This document shows, piece after piece, positions 45,801-55,427 of a DNA stretch of 64,000 nt. This stretch comes from Siphonodentalium dalli (lineage: Eukaryota > Mollusca > Scaphopoda > Gadilida > Siphonodentaliidae), in assembly GCA_032622095.1 (NCBI GenBank), contig CP136066.1:102135319-102199318 (forward strand), written 5' to 3'. The position numbers and the translations under genes are program-made. A model generated the notes under the pieces. That model had not been told where the DNA came from, ran no database searches, and was given only the letters and a program-made list of their open reading frames with translations. The number at the start of each line of letters is the position of its first letter. Within the stretch, counting starts at the first letter, position 1.

Positions 45801-48800
45801 ATCCATGTATACATGTATATTGATTCAACGGATTCAGTGGTTTTGTCCATAAGTCTATCAAATATGCGGGGAAAACATGGCCACAAGCAGTACACCCTGT
45901 TAAATTTCGAATTTGAATCAATTGGCGCACCCTGCAGCCAGCTTTTATTGGAGAACTTTTTCTCACGTGGATAGTTTGGGTCACCGCTAGATGTGAGCCA
46001 TGTTTTGTTCTCAAGCTGTCCTTGTGAAGACATCACTGCCAGCGGTGATCTGGAATTTTACTATTTTTATGGCTAAATAATTTGGTTGATCCTACAGACG
46101 ACACCCCTTGTCCGATCGTCACCAGATTCCACAATGATCTTCTGGATAACCAGGGTGAGAGTAATCTAATTTTCCCGAATTTCGTTAAAAAACATTACCA
46201 CAGGCAGCAATTTGGTATCTTACTGTTTGATCCTCTTTTGCGTGACTGAATTGTTTAGCAACTGTACAGTCATATCCCTCATCTGATAGTCACCACACTT
46301 TATATTGATCTTCGGGCTGACAACTAGATGGGAGCTATCGAATGCTTTGAATTTTTTTGGAAAACATTGTCGCCAGCAGTCATCTTCTATTTTGGTTTTT
46401 ATATACATGTATATCTCTTCATTCGGATAGTCAGTATTACGTAGGTACTTCAACTTTCCGCATTCCTGTCATCATTTGAAATATAAAAATTTACCTGATA
46501 CCATGCACCCTTCAAAATTTGTTTCGTCGTATCTATTTTAATGACCCGTGTGGTAATATTGATACAGATATATTTGTCAAACATTTCTTTGTACAATATA
46601 CAGGTATTTAGTTTGTAACTAAATCTAGAAATATATAATAGTAGCTGGTGGACCCTACTTCGTCCGGGATGTTCCCCTCTGATTTTCGGAGAATTGCGCG
46701 ATTTAACCTTGAATTGACCATTTTAAAGGTGAACGATTTGACCCGTCCAAAACACTCCCCGGACAAAAGTCACGACAAAAATACCCGTCGAAATCCGCCA
46801 GGCTTTACCCGATTTGACCTTGAATTGACAATTTTGAATGTCAAGATCAGGTCAGGGTCATAATTTGACCCACCGAAACACTCCTGGGACAAAAGTAACA
46901 GTAGGTATTATATTTCGTTGAAATACTTCCGTTTTACCAGATTTGACCTTGAATTGATCTTTTTGAATGTCAAAGTCAGGTCGGGATCAAGATTTGACCC
47001 GTCCAAATAGTCCAGAAACATGCCTACATCAGCACGTTCGAGAACATGGTCCCACGTGAAATTGGACCCGTCCATATTGCTCCCGGGATCGAAGTAGTCC
47101 TACACACTTCTTTTAGTCGGATCGGTCAAGGTCCAGAAACATGCCTATGAGCGAGGTCAAGTTGACACGTTAAATACCAAATCCGAGTCGGATCAGTCGA
47201 GCAGTGTTAGAGTCTATAACACATACACACATGCATTCATGCATACACACATACATACAGACAGGTGTTCCAAAATGTATAATCGATAGCTACAACAATT
47301 CTATGGTAGATAGTTCACGGCCGACCTGATGCATGCATCTTAGTTTTCTTGTATTAGACTGTCCGCGGGCCCATGAGTCCATCAGGGCCTGCCCGGACTT
47401 GCACGGGCTTTCCCGTGCTCTCTTGGTGCAGATCGTCATTTAAGGGATTACTAAAGCCGGCCGCGAACGAAATAGCGAGTCAATATTTACAATATACCTT
47501 TAGTAAGTGCCTCGATCCCATTATTCATCAATATATAATATGATCGGGTCGCTGTGTCAGTCGAGGCTCTCCCGGGTTCTTTAAGTTAATATCGGCATTT
47601 AAAGTGTTAATAAACCCGCCGGTTGATGACACAGCAAGTAAATTTGCATGCTTATTCAGAATCCTACTACCGTACGGAATCATATTAGACTGTCCGCGGG
47701 TTCAGGAGGCAGCCAGGGCCTGCCCGGGCTTGCCCGGGCTTGCCGCGTTCTTCTGGCGCATATCGTTATTTAAGGGGTTAATGAAGCCGGCGGCGAATGA
47801 GATAGGGAGTCAATATTTGCAATATACCTTTAGTAAGTGCCTCGCTATACCATTATTCATCAATATATAATATTATCAGGTTTCTGTGTCCGTCCGGTCT
47901 CTCCCGGGTTCTTTTAGTTAATATCGATATTTAGAGGGTTAATAAACCCGCCGGTGGACGACACAGCAAGTCAATTTTCAAAATATATGCTTATTCTGTA
48001 TCCTACTACCATATGACATCATATTAGACTGTCTGCGGGCCCATGAGACCACCAGGGCCTGCCCGGGCGTGCCCGGGCTTGCGCCATGTTCTTCTGGCAC
48101 ATATCGTCATTTAAGGGGTTAATGAAGCCGGCCGCGAACGAGATAGCGAGTCAATATTTGCAATATACCTTTAGTAAGTGCCTCGCTACCATTAGTCATC
48201 AATATATAATATGGTCGGGTCTATGCGTCCGTCTGGGCTCTCCCGGGTTCTTTTAGTCAATATCGGCATTTAAATGGTTAATAAACCCGCCGGTGGACGA
48301 CACAGCAAGTCAATTTTCATAATATATGCTTATTCTGTATCCTACTACCATATGACATCATATTAGACTGTCTGCGGGTCCATGAGATCACCATGGCCTG
48401 CCCGGGCGTGCCCGGGCTTGCGCCATGTTCTTCTGGCGCATATCGTCATTTAAGGGGTTAATGAAGCCGGCCGCGAGCGAGATAGCGAGTCAATATTGCA
48501 ATATATACCTTTAGTAAGTGCCTCGCTACCATTAGTCATCAATATATAATATGGTCGGGTCTATGTGTCCGTCTGGGCTCTCCCTGGTTCTTTTAGTCAA
48601 TATCGGCATTTAAATGGTTAATAAACCCGCCGGTGGACGACACAGCAAGTAAATTTTCACAATATATGCTTATTCTGTATCCTACTACCATGTGGCATCA
48701 TATTAGACTGTCTGCGGGCCCATGAGAACACCCGGACCTGCCCGGGCTTGCCCGGGCGTGCCCGGGCTTGCCCGGGCACTAATTAGTCACACCCTATTTT

Positions 48801-51800
48801 ATTTATCAATGGGTTATGAAACATCAATTCCGCTCTCTTCCAAACGTGAGACGTCCTTACACGAATGTCGTAGTCGGGTCAATACTCAAATACAGACAGA
48901 GGTTGTTTTCCCCGATAAAACCGCTTGAATGCCACAGAGATAATTATTGCATAATGATGATAAACAATCGAAAAATCCATACAAAAATATAAAACCTTTT
49001 AGCTACAAAAACAAACCAGTTGTTGGAGATTCCAGTCAGATTTTAAAACGCTCAATTCAATTTACAGTGTTCACATCAGGGTTCCCATAGCTTATCTGGA
49101 CGATTATATACCGTTTTTGTCGGCATCCATGATAATCTCGTCAACTTCTTTGCGTGTGGCCTTGAACCCCAAAGCCTTCATAAACGACATCAACTCGTCT
49201 GACGTAATGACACCATCGCCGTTCTTATCAAACACTTTAAATGCTCCTTTATATTCTGGAATGAAACGGAATAAATATCCTAATATGTTGTGACAATGAC
49301 TCACAGTTCTCAAAATCAGTTATCATGACATCATCAGATTTTAGCAATATACGCCTGGTCATTGAGTCATTGTATTCATCCAGCACCGTTCGGTTTTGTT
49401 TTTTTGTGTGTGCTACAGGTCAAAGTTCTGGAGTAGCATCCAAATATGAATATTCAGAAGCTCCACATATGTAATGCTACTCCAGAACTTTGACCTGTTG
49501 CACTAAAAACACGAAAAGGGGGATGGATGGCTCAAATATGACCGCGACACAGTGACAAGGCGTATACACGTGGTGTTTAAATGTTCCAGAATGTGATTAT
49601 ACGAGCTTGTAGACGAAATCGTTTAATAAATACTTGGCGGTTATAAATGTTCAAACTTGAATGTCGTTGTTTTTTTTATGGGACTACCGTGCATTCGACC
49701 ATCGTGACGTGCATCGATCGTCATTGGTAATTGTTAAGAGATATACACGAAGAATTCATCGCCGGTTTAGGTTGGATACACACATGCATGTAATCTCTGT
49801 AATTATCGTGTATTTGGAGTTTTACATGGATCATACAGACAGTGTAATATGTGTCCACTGACAACCCAATCACTGTGGATGTGTTGTCCGCACTGAGTTC
49901 CAGTTCCAATTAAGTCGGAATGAAGATAAACCGCTATATTGGCCCGAGTCGCCATGCCACTTAAAATAATTGTTCGTGGGATAACCAAATGGTGGACGTT
50001 CTATTTAAATAATTACCAGTCCTCTCTTGATATATAGCAGTGGTGGATCAGGATTTCCCCGACTTGGGTCTATATATGATCCCCGACTTGGGCCTTTATA
50101 TGATCCCGAAAGCTACCAGGCGAGGATGGCTAACTGAGCTATTTAAGTAAAACATATTATATTATTGCACCTTCTTGCCCAGATTATTTCGACTGATACA
50201 TTCAACTAAGTCCCTTAGCGATTTGAAGCTTTCGAGACCCCACGCCAATCAAGCATCATGGTCGAACATGTTCTATATCAAGCAGTGTTCGCGCTGTCAG
50301 TAGCCAATGGCTAATATTTTTCGAATTTGGCTAATAAAAATTTCATTTGGCTAAACTTTTGGCTAAACTTTTTTTGCCCCAAATGGAGACCGAAAGCATA
50401 TAGAGTCGTAAAGCTAATACGTAATCAAACTTCACGGGACAGCGAAATGTAAGCTCTAACATTTAACCAGACTAATCGTCAAAACGCATAAGCTGTACAC
50501 TGGTTATGTAATTGATTAAGCCGTCTTGATAAGATAAAACACCTAAATCCTTTGTTCATTATAGAAGAGCAGTTCTTAACCAATGGTTGCGTAATCTGCA
50601 TCCCGTTTAATAAACTGGCTTCTCGTCATAAAAGTGTCAACGACATAGAGTTATTACAATTAGCTTAGCATATTTATGCGGGCTATTTTGCAAATTGTTC
50701 GGTGTGAAATCCCGTCGTATTCTATATTAATTTTTAAGAATTGATCTGCCTGTGTAATATACTGCATATATGGTCGTATAATATTGTTTTTTAAAGTTGT
50801 TTTTGTGTTGATTTAATTATGTTTTTATACTGAGTAACAAATAAAGTTTAAAGCAAATATTTTAGTCATTAATTGTGAACCGCCCAGAAAATGAGGATTT
50901 AATTTGGCCAAAAACATTTGGCTCAAGTTTTTTTCATTTGGCTAATAAAATGTTCATTTGGCTAAACTTTTGGCTAAAATATTTTTCGGTCCAGCGCGAA
51001 CACTGATATCAAGCCTCTGTATATACCAGACGTGTCGCTTCTGGTGTTCGTGTATTAATAAAATGCCAGATATCACACAGACTTGACTAATTTCCGCATC
51101 CGTAAGAGAAGGCATGGTTTGGACTGGCCTTAAATGTCCTGATAGCAGACATTTTGACTTCGCTCATCACTACTCACTTGTCTGGCCTGTTAACAATGAA
51201 CCTCTCGCGCGCAGGTGATTAATGTTGTCAATTATTGGTGTTGCCATGTAAAATACATGCAGAAATTACATGCATGTGTGTATCCACCCTTAGCGGGACT
51301 CAATGCATTTGCATTGAGTACATATACAAAAATCACAAATGCCTGTAAAACCGCGATAATCAAGAACAAGTTTTGAACGTAAAAAACATAATATTTTTGT
51401 TCTTGTTTTGATAATTGTCATTTAACGACATTTGCATGCTATAGCCATTGTTATGTCAACCTAAACTGTTAGTAACAGTCCTATTAACAAATAGTGATTG
51501 ACAATTGTGATTCAGATAGTCGAAAATCTGTGTTTTGTTGAATGTTTTACTGTTTCACCTTCTCCAATGTTCAACTTTCACGATTCGACCATTTAATTTT
51601 AATGCACTATAGTGATATCAGAAGAAACGGCAATGTAACTGAAACAGTTGACATATTGATATATACCTATGCTAAATTAATCCCCCCACCTAGTTATAAA
51701 AGTATACATTTGATTGATTGGAATGGTTTGTTATACATTGGGGAGGTGTTCAGGAAAACTGAGCAGACAGACGAAAATATAATAGAAAAGTGTATATAAG

Positions 51801-52548
51801 GATTCCTATGAATTGGTGGCAAATGTTCAGATAATAAGTTTAACGTTTGTTGAACTTATTATCTGAACATTTCCCAAGTGAACTATACTCATTAATGAGT
51901 AGTTAGTGTTAGAAATGGTTAAAGATGCATAATCCGAATTAACGCTCCAAAATGACTAGTTCTTTGGCTTCGGGGTGAGAAATATTTGAATCTAGTTGAG
52001 GAACCAACCCGTCAAAGCTCAGAGTGATCTGATTTTGATTTTTGAAATTTGCTATTTCTCGAAATGTGTAATTAGTTGTGTCCCAGAAGAGTCGTCAAAC
52101 GATTGTCAAGGACAAAATTGCGGATGAAGATGGATAACTCTAAAATCAAGTGGTAATAAGAAACAAAATGTTGATAAATAACTCGTTTTGGGAATTTTAT
52201 GGCATAGTTGGCGGCGGATAGCATTATTTTGTTGTAATTAATCGATTCTGATAACAAAAGCGTATTTTGATCGTATACATTTTATTAAATTCAGGTATGA
52301 AATGAGGAATAATTTCAAATAAATACACAAGATTATCACAGGGATAGATCAGGACTAAAACAAATTTGGGGAATAAATAATAAAAGTTAGGTTGGTTAAG
52401 AGGTAAGCGGAAGGGAATGACACAGTAAATGGAATCTGCATGTGTAGGTGCTCTATCCGGGAATTACATGATAACAAAATAGTGCACCTTGATCGTCGGT
52501 ATTGCTAGAACAATTGTTCTCACCTTCTTGTTCTTTGTGCGTCAGATC
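36835..52548 (-). CDS. gene B: divergent calmodulin-like EF-hand protein (spliced span)
   Basis: Minus-strand gene converging on gene A; visible coding exons are 52524-52548, 49112-49255, 39591-39833 and 36835-36860. All borders are AG/GT and phases agree. With an ATG-only first exon the protein is 146 aa. EF1 (residues 19-30, DKNGDGVITSDE) and EF4 (128-139, DIDGDGRINYEE) are canonical. EF2 (55-66) keeps ligands and Glu12 but has Met in place of the near-invariant Gly at loop position 6. EF3 (92-103, DQKGKGYIVTND) has Lys at positions 3 and 5 and Asp at 12 and is probably inactive. The intron between the second and third visible exons is 9.3 kb, mostly one nested transposable element. The ATG exon was not located, and the terminal exon was chosen by splice phase and motif. 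Confidence 0.82.
37214..37715. mobile_element. 502-bp TTAAAGG-ended MITE, copy 2 (inverted)
   Basis: Starts TTAAAGGCACGTGAGGCCTT and ends GGCCAACCGTACCTTTAA. Reverse complement of the 21929-22430 element over its full, identical length. It lies in the last intron of gene B. Confidence 0.85.
37730..38030 (+). repeat. dispersed repeat, relative of 23860-24075
   Basis: Both contain CATAGGACCTAAATATTC-like blocks, ATTATGAAATAATCCCA, CCGTTGAATGGC and CTGGTAAGTC in the same order. The insert ends where the piggyBac-type MITE copy 2 begins. Confidence 0.65.
38041..38444. mobile_element. piggyBac-type MITE, copy 2
   Basis: TTAA, then 396 bp from CCCTTTACCCAACAGAACGG to TTTGTTGGGTAAAGGG, then TTAC (a one-base change from TTAA). 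Same paired internal hairpins as copy 1. It has a short extra AAAACAGATTTTTTG segment between the hairpins. Confidence 0.85.
38799..39189. repeat. composite hairpin MITE, copy 2
   Basis: Hairpins at 38799-38884 and 39096-39189 with AATGAGGTCCCCAGAGGGTG arms flank filler related in inverted orientation to that of 7391-7771. Confidence 0.72.
39394..39565. repeat. 172-bp near-perfect palindrome beside a splice donor
   Basis: Two 86-nt arms meet at 39479/39480 (GCTTGTTGCAACAAGC). Only a few mismatches separate the arms. The edge is 25 bp from the gene B donor at 39590-39589. A single-arm relative lies at 31104-31193. Confidence 0.92.
39591..39833 (-). CDS. gene B exon 4/5 fused (243 nt, EF-hands 2-4)
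   Basis: CTTGCAG acceptor, 243 nt, donor GTTGGT (weaker than consensus). It encodes the rest of EF2 (NMNINEEEF), a linker, KAFRVFDQ, the degraded EF3 and EF4 up to NYE. The length is exactly that of the classical 107- and 136-nt calmodulin exons joined. Confidence 0.93.
40030..40620. repeat. diverged ~590-bp inverted repeat
   Basis: Left-arm words such as GAACGCTTTTTTGAGAAATCC and right-arm GGATTTCTCGACAAAGCGTT are reverse complements with substitutions, as are the flanking TTTCCATAA/TTATGGAAA and GTGCGCAC/CTGCGCAC blocks. The 108-codon frame at 40344-40670 lies across the right arm and is not supported as a gene. Confidence 0.6.
41384..42025 (-). repeat. ~340-bp satellite units, left arm of element A
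   Basis: AGACAGTCTA recurs at 41451 and 41792 (341 bp). The units contain GTAGTAGGATACAGAATAAG and GGCGGGTTTATTAACCA. Orientation is opposite to the right arm. Confidence 0.88.
42036..42236 (+). CDS. candidate element A exon encoding a basic C-terminus
   Basis: After an acceptor-like TTCATTCACAG an open frame runs WTTMTDEEKSCKVRKF and continues through a Ser/Thr/Pro-rich stretch to KRTISAKTSSAPKRQKN and TGA. Codon use looks more protein-like (KPSPKKR, APKRQK) than in neighbouring chance frames, and the basic clusters resemble nuclear localisation signals. It sits just inside the left arm of element A, so it may be the last exon of an element gene. No family recognised; it may be spurious. 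Confidence 0.3.
   Translation, partial: WTTMTDEEKSCKVRKFLSGQSRKSSTVTSTDGTLTVPRTTPTARKPSPKKRTISAKTSSAPKRQKN
42824..42907. repeat. 84-bp palindrome with CTGA(T/C)GA...GAAA arms
   Basis: CAATAACATAGCTTTC and GAAAGCTATGTTATTG arms pair around a centre at 42865/42866 (TGATATATCA). Each arm, read inward to outward, contains CTGA(T/C)GAAG, a short spacer and GAAAGC. Confidence 0.85.
42955..43860. repeat. diverged internal repeats in the core of element A
   Basis: GAACATTCCTGGAAAT occurs at 43076 and 43453, and TTTCCGGGAAATGTT at 43281 and 43755, with related surroundings about 375 bp and 470 bp apart. The 79-codon hydrophobic frame at 42886-43125 is not kept open in the second repeat. Confidence 0.5.
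44820..45100. repeat. 170-bp tandem duplication inside element B copy 1
   Basis: AACTGTTAACAAAAGATATC recurs about 170 bp apart, together with GATGACTCAGTG and AATCTTTTTAAG. The same duplication is present in copy 2 (about 62900-63180), so it predates the copies' divergence. Confidence 0.82.
45674..46036 (-). CDS. element B 120-codon open frame, copy 1 (unknown)
   Basis: Starts MMSSQGQLENKTWLTSSGDP and stays open for 120 codons. The equivalent frame in copy 2 (61957-62319) has the same start, stop and length with about nine residue differences. No domain recognised. The opposite strand is also largely open here, so coding status is uncertain. Confidence 0.3.
   Translation of the reverse strand: MMSSQGQLENKTWLTSSGDPNYPREKKFSNKSWLQGAPIDSNSKFNRVYCLWPCFPRIFDRLMDKTTESVESIYMYTWINLYALLYTVLVYKGTENNNITSIHKINHISWLWVLISEYDS
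46650..47010 (-). repeat. ~140-bp tandem repeat in element B copy 1
   Basis: Three units carry GATTTGACCTTGAATTGA, a TCAGGTC/GGTCA block and TTTGACCCGTCCAAA with CTCCxGGGACAAAAGT. Also present in copy 2 (61050-61440). Confidence 0.85.
47352..48780 (+). repeat. ~340-bp satellite units, right arm of element A
   Basis: TAGACTGTC(T/C) recurs at about 47354, 47685, 48025, 48364 and 48704 (331-340 bp). The units carry GGTTAATAAACCCGCCGGT and GTCAATATTTGCAATATACC. A partial unit lies before the nested element (43976-44110). Confidence 0.9.
49112..49255 (-). CDS. gene B exon 3 (144 nt, EF-hand 1)
   Basis: TTCCAG acceptor, 144 nt, donor GTATAT, the same length, phase and donor sequence as the matching gene A exon. 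It encodes EYKGAFKVF, the canonical EF1 loop, and ends at DADKNG within EF2. Confidence 0.94.
49416..49497. repeat. 82-bp hairpin
   Basis: CAGGTCAAAGTTCTGGAGTA and TACTCCAGAACTTTGACCTG arms separated by about 35 nt. It lies 160 bp upstream of gene B exon 3. Confidence 0.9.
49620..50274. other. gene B intron, nothing recognised
   Basis: Overlapping short frames on both strands; the tandem GATCCCCGACTTGGG-like words at 50050-50100 are the only local repeat. Confidence 0.45.
50283..51005. mobile_element. 723-bp non-autonomous hAT element
   Basis: The 8-bp target duplication ATATCAAG (50275-50282 and 51006-51013) flanks terminal inverted repeats CAGTGTTCGCGCT and AGCGCGAACACTG. CAG/CTG ends with an 8-bp duplication are diagnostic of hAT transposons. 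Subterminal TTGGCTAAACTTTTGGCTAA repeats occur at both ends. No transposase frame. Confidence 0.92.
51640..51900. repeat. hairpin MITE family copy
   Basis: AAATGTTCAGATAATAAGTT and AACTTATTATCTGAACATTT form a hairpin at 51826-51875. The preceding ~180 bp resemble other family members (GGAATGGTTTGTTATACATT, AGGTGTTCAGG). Confidence 0.65.
51920..52240. repeat. dispersed ~300-bp repeat, copy 3
   Basis: TTAAAGATGCATAATCCGAA through TTGATAAATAACTCGTTTTGG, same word order as the copies at 8480 and 53270. Confidence 0.65.
52524..52548 (-). CDS. gene B exon 2 (25 nt)
   Basis: TCTTTTCCAG acceptor, 25 nt reading DLTHKEQE plus one base, donor GTGAGA. It joins in phase 1 to EYKGAF, giving the calmodulin-like LTxxEQ motif before EF1. 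Two codons shorter than the 31-nt exon of gene A and of classical calmodulin genes. Confidence 0.75.
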
Positions 52549-53269
52549 CTGGAAAAGATATACGAGTGTATTAATAACAACAAATTAAAAGGTCAACTAT
52601 ATCATATATGTACATTAATGTGATTAATCTGTATAATATCAACCGAAGAAGGCCTATAGACCGAAAGCTTTTGAAGTGCGACTTCTTGTATTGGTAAACT
52701 TATAGGGTTTTTTCCAAATATAATCCGCACAGGCACCACCCATGCTCGTGGTTCATATTATATATTAAACGCGGTGAATTGGCAGTTTCTTCTTGTCATC
52801 CATCGCAAACGAATTTTAGCGGGGGTATAGAAATTAGTTCCGTCCGTAACAACTTTGGAGATCTGTATCTCACTCATCTAAGATCGGATTTCAATTATCG
52901 TCAATTCCTTAATTTGCAGAGTTATTGCCATTGGAGTGAAAATGTATCTGTGATAAATGATCTTTAGTATACTCATGGGGCAGCGTGAATGGTACATTTT
53001 ATTTAGAGCGTAAAATATGTCCAGCCCTGTATCTCCGTCAGAGTTCAAGCTGGCCGGAACATTATTTTTGGCAAATGTTTTGGCCATTTCTGATATATTT
53101 TTTTCGTCATTTTCCAGAATATTTGACCAAATTGAAAAACAAAAATATTCTATCATCGAGAAAACTGAAACTAAAACAAAAATATGAAGAAACTATGAAC
53201 AAATATAACTGATTAATTTATATCATCTAAATTTGAAACCACAATGCAGTAAAGTAGTGTCGCTTGATT

Positions 53270-53610
53270 AAAGATGCATAATCCGATTAAGCGCCCCTCA
53301 GTTACTATTTATTTGGATTCTAGGGGGGGGGTAAACAATATTTGATTCGACTCGAGAAACCCACCTGTCAACTCTCAGAGTTGTTAGATCTCGATTTTTG
53401 AAATCTATTATTTTTCACCATCACTGATTTATTACTGGCACAGTGAAAGTCGACGAGCCGACGTTCTCTGACCATATTGCGGATGAAAATGGATAACTCT
53501 AAAATCAAGAGGTTTTCTGTTGATAATAAGGCCAAATTTCGTCGAACAACATGTTGATAAATAACACGTTTCGGGCAATTTTATATTATAGTTGACAGTC
53601 ATCAAAACAA
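53270..53610. repeat. dispersed ~300-bp repeat, copy 4
   Basis: TTAAAGATGCATAATCCG, GATTCGACTCGAGAAACCCA, GATTTTTGAAATCTATTATT, GATGAAAATGGATAACTC and TTGATAAATAACACGTTTCGG in the family order. Confidence 0.7.
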
Positions 53611-55420
53611 TGATATCCACATACAATAGAATTTGTCCAGTCATCGCAAGTAAGATTAAGAAACATGTCATCTTGCACCTCATAAATTTAATAAACAGAG
53701 CAAAGCAACATCTCTCTTGTTTTAATAAAATTGTTTATTTATTCCGTTCAACCCAAATCATGTATAATACAGCAACATAGCTAATATTATGTTCATTGTG
53801 TAGAATATAAGCCCGTAATGCGTATTACGCCGAATGTGGTATACTGCCAAGCTGATCTGGCCGTGTCAATGGAGCTATGGCCATGGGTATATCTCGCAGA
53901 ACAACACATTTCGGGTTTCTCAGGATGCGAGTTATTTTAGGAAATATGATTTTAAATGTACTAGCTCTATTGCGTACCGGTTATACTTTTTGCAGGATGT
54001 ATGTATTCGCGGATGTATTTTCCCGGATGTGTCATTGTTGCAGTATGTAACTTTTACGACCGTGGCGTTAATTGCTTTCGATATTTATGTTTGAACATGT
54101 CTTGGGCACTCTTGGAGATTTTATTGCGGGAACATAATGCATAATAGGAAAGCTAACATTGCTGATTAAGTATGTCACAGTTAGAATATAGACTAAAGGT
54201 CGTATTTCGAAGTATCGGGTGCGTATATTTAATCCGATTAGTAGAGTTTTGGTTCGCATTTAGAGACTTTCTGGTGTGGTGAATGAGAAACCAGTTGTGA
54301 TAATATTTTGCCGTAGTTGTAATAATTTGAAGTATTAGTTGTTTTAATGGAATTCTGAGTTGGTGCATTCGTGAAACCAATATATGTTATATTATAATTT
54401 ATATGTATACCTAGTAATATGAACTTGAGGGCGTTACCATTTCTGACAACATGTATAATTTTCTTGTAGTTGTCGTCTCGGCAAGTGACCATATCTAATT
54501 TGGACGCTTTTGTGTTTCTTTGAGGCAGGGAACGTATACGTTAATTTATCATGTTATGTGTAAATTTTGATTGAATGAGAACACTGAGAGAAATACACGT
54601 AATTATGCACTTAATACTTCGATGTCGCTTGCCATATCATTCATGGCTACAACTTCATTATTTTAGCTCGAAAAAACATTGTTTCGTAGTTATACATTTC
54701 TGAACTATATTAAAGGTAGATATGTTTTTACTTAATTATTTTGTAGTTCTTCCTTTCAGTGCAGACTCAAGAGTCAAATTTCGATGCACTTGATTTTAGT
54801 ACTTCGGAAACTGGTCTACTTCCTTAAAGCGAAACGCACTAATTTAGGTGTTATTGCCTCCGTCACCGTGTACCCGGGGAAAACGGGAATGCTGTAGATT
54901 CATGCGGTGTCGGTTGCACATTCAAAACACTCCTCAAAAAGTACAAAGAGACGATATGTCATGCCAATAAGCTGATTGTCTGATATTGGATGCAATGTCT
55001 GACTGATTTTCGATAGAGGCTTTTGTTTATACTTACTGGGCCATGTGAGCGCATTACTGCGAGACCACCCCTGCTGGTATCCGACAAAAGATGCTTAGCG
55101 GTTGACACATAAATTGATTAATATAGCCAATACCGGCTCCAGGGGGGCTTATAGAAAACGATATAAAAGTCTTCCCGGTCGATTGTTCATTCGACACATC
55201 TCATACAACAACAAAGCACAGCATAAAATCCTTCTCAAGAGACCTGTTCATAAGAAGAACGGGATGCACTGGCTAGGATATACATGTAAATTATTGTAGA
55301 AGCGTAGTTTAAGAGGGAGATCGAGTGACAAATTCTGAATGAGGATTGCCATGCAAAATTGCAAAAGTTATATAAGAAGCAGATGAAACAGTAACTAAAC
55401 AGTCATATAGCATTGAACTT
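53611..55420. other. upstream of gene B exon 2, no gene recognised
   Basis: Contains several 60-90 codon frames on both strands without domains. The ATG exon of gene B could lie here, but no ATG followed by a convincing donor stood out. Confidence 0.45.
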
Positions 55421-55427
55421 GTCGGTT

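Larger units (their letters stand above)
44111..47351 (-). mobile_element. 3.24-kb Helitron-like element B, copy 1, nested in element A
   Basis: Inserted exactly between A and T of a satellite unit: GACATCA, element, TATTAGACTG, where intact units read GACATCATATTAGACTG. There is no target duplication. On the minus strand it starts CAAGAAAACTAAGATG and ends CCGGCCAAATTGGCCGAAA, with the GGCCAAATTGGCC hairpin 4 nt from the end. AT insertion without duplication and a 3' hairpin are Helitron traits, but 5'-TC and 3'-CTRR are absent. No Rep/helicase is encoded. The copy at 60514-63924 shares both ends. Confidence 0.82.
41370..48794. mobile_element. 7.4-kb satellite-armed TIR element (element A) with 8-bp target duplication
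   Basis: TATTTTAT flanks both sides (41362-41369 and 48795-48802). The termini are inverted: GGTGTGACTAATTAGTGCCC at left, GGGCACTAATTAGTCACACC at right. The inner arms are ~340-bp satellite units: about two in the left arm (41384-42025), and four plus a fragment in the opposite orientation in the right arm. Subterminal GCCCGGGC words repeat in tandem at both ends. Minus the nested element (44111-47351) the original length is about 4.18 kb. No transposase recognised. An 8-bp duplication fits hAT, P, Merlin or Zisupton, but the ends match none clearly. Confidence 0.82.

Noticed and set aside
46650..46863. Frame with repeated RFDLELTILNVK-like peptide
   Set aside because: Encoded by the ~140-bp tandem DNA repeat of element B; other units are out of frame.
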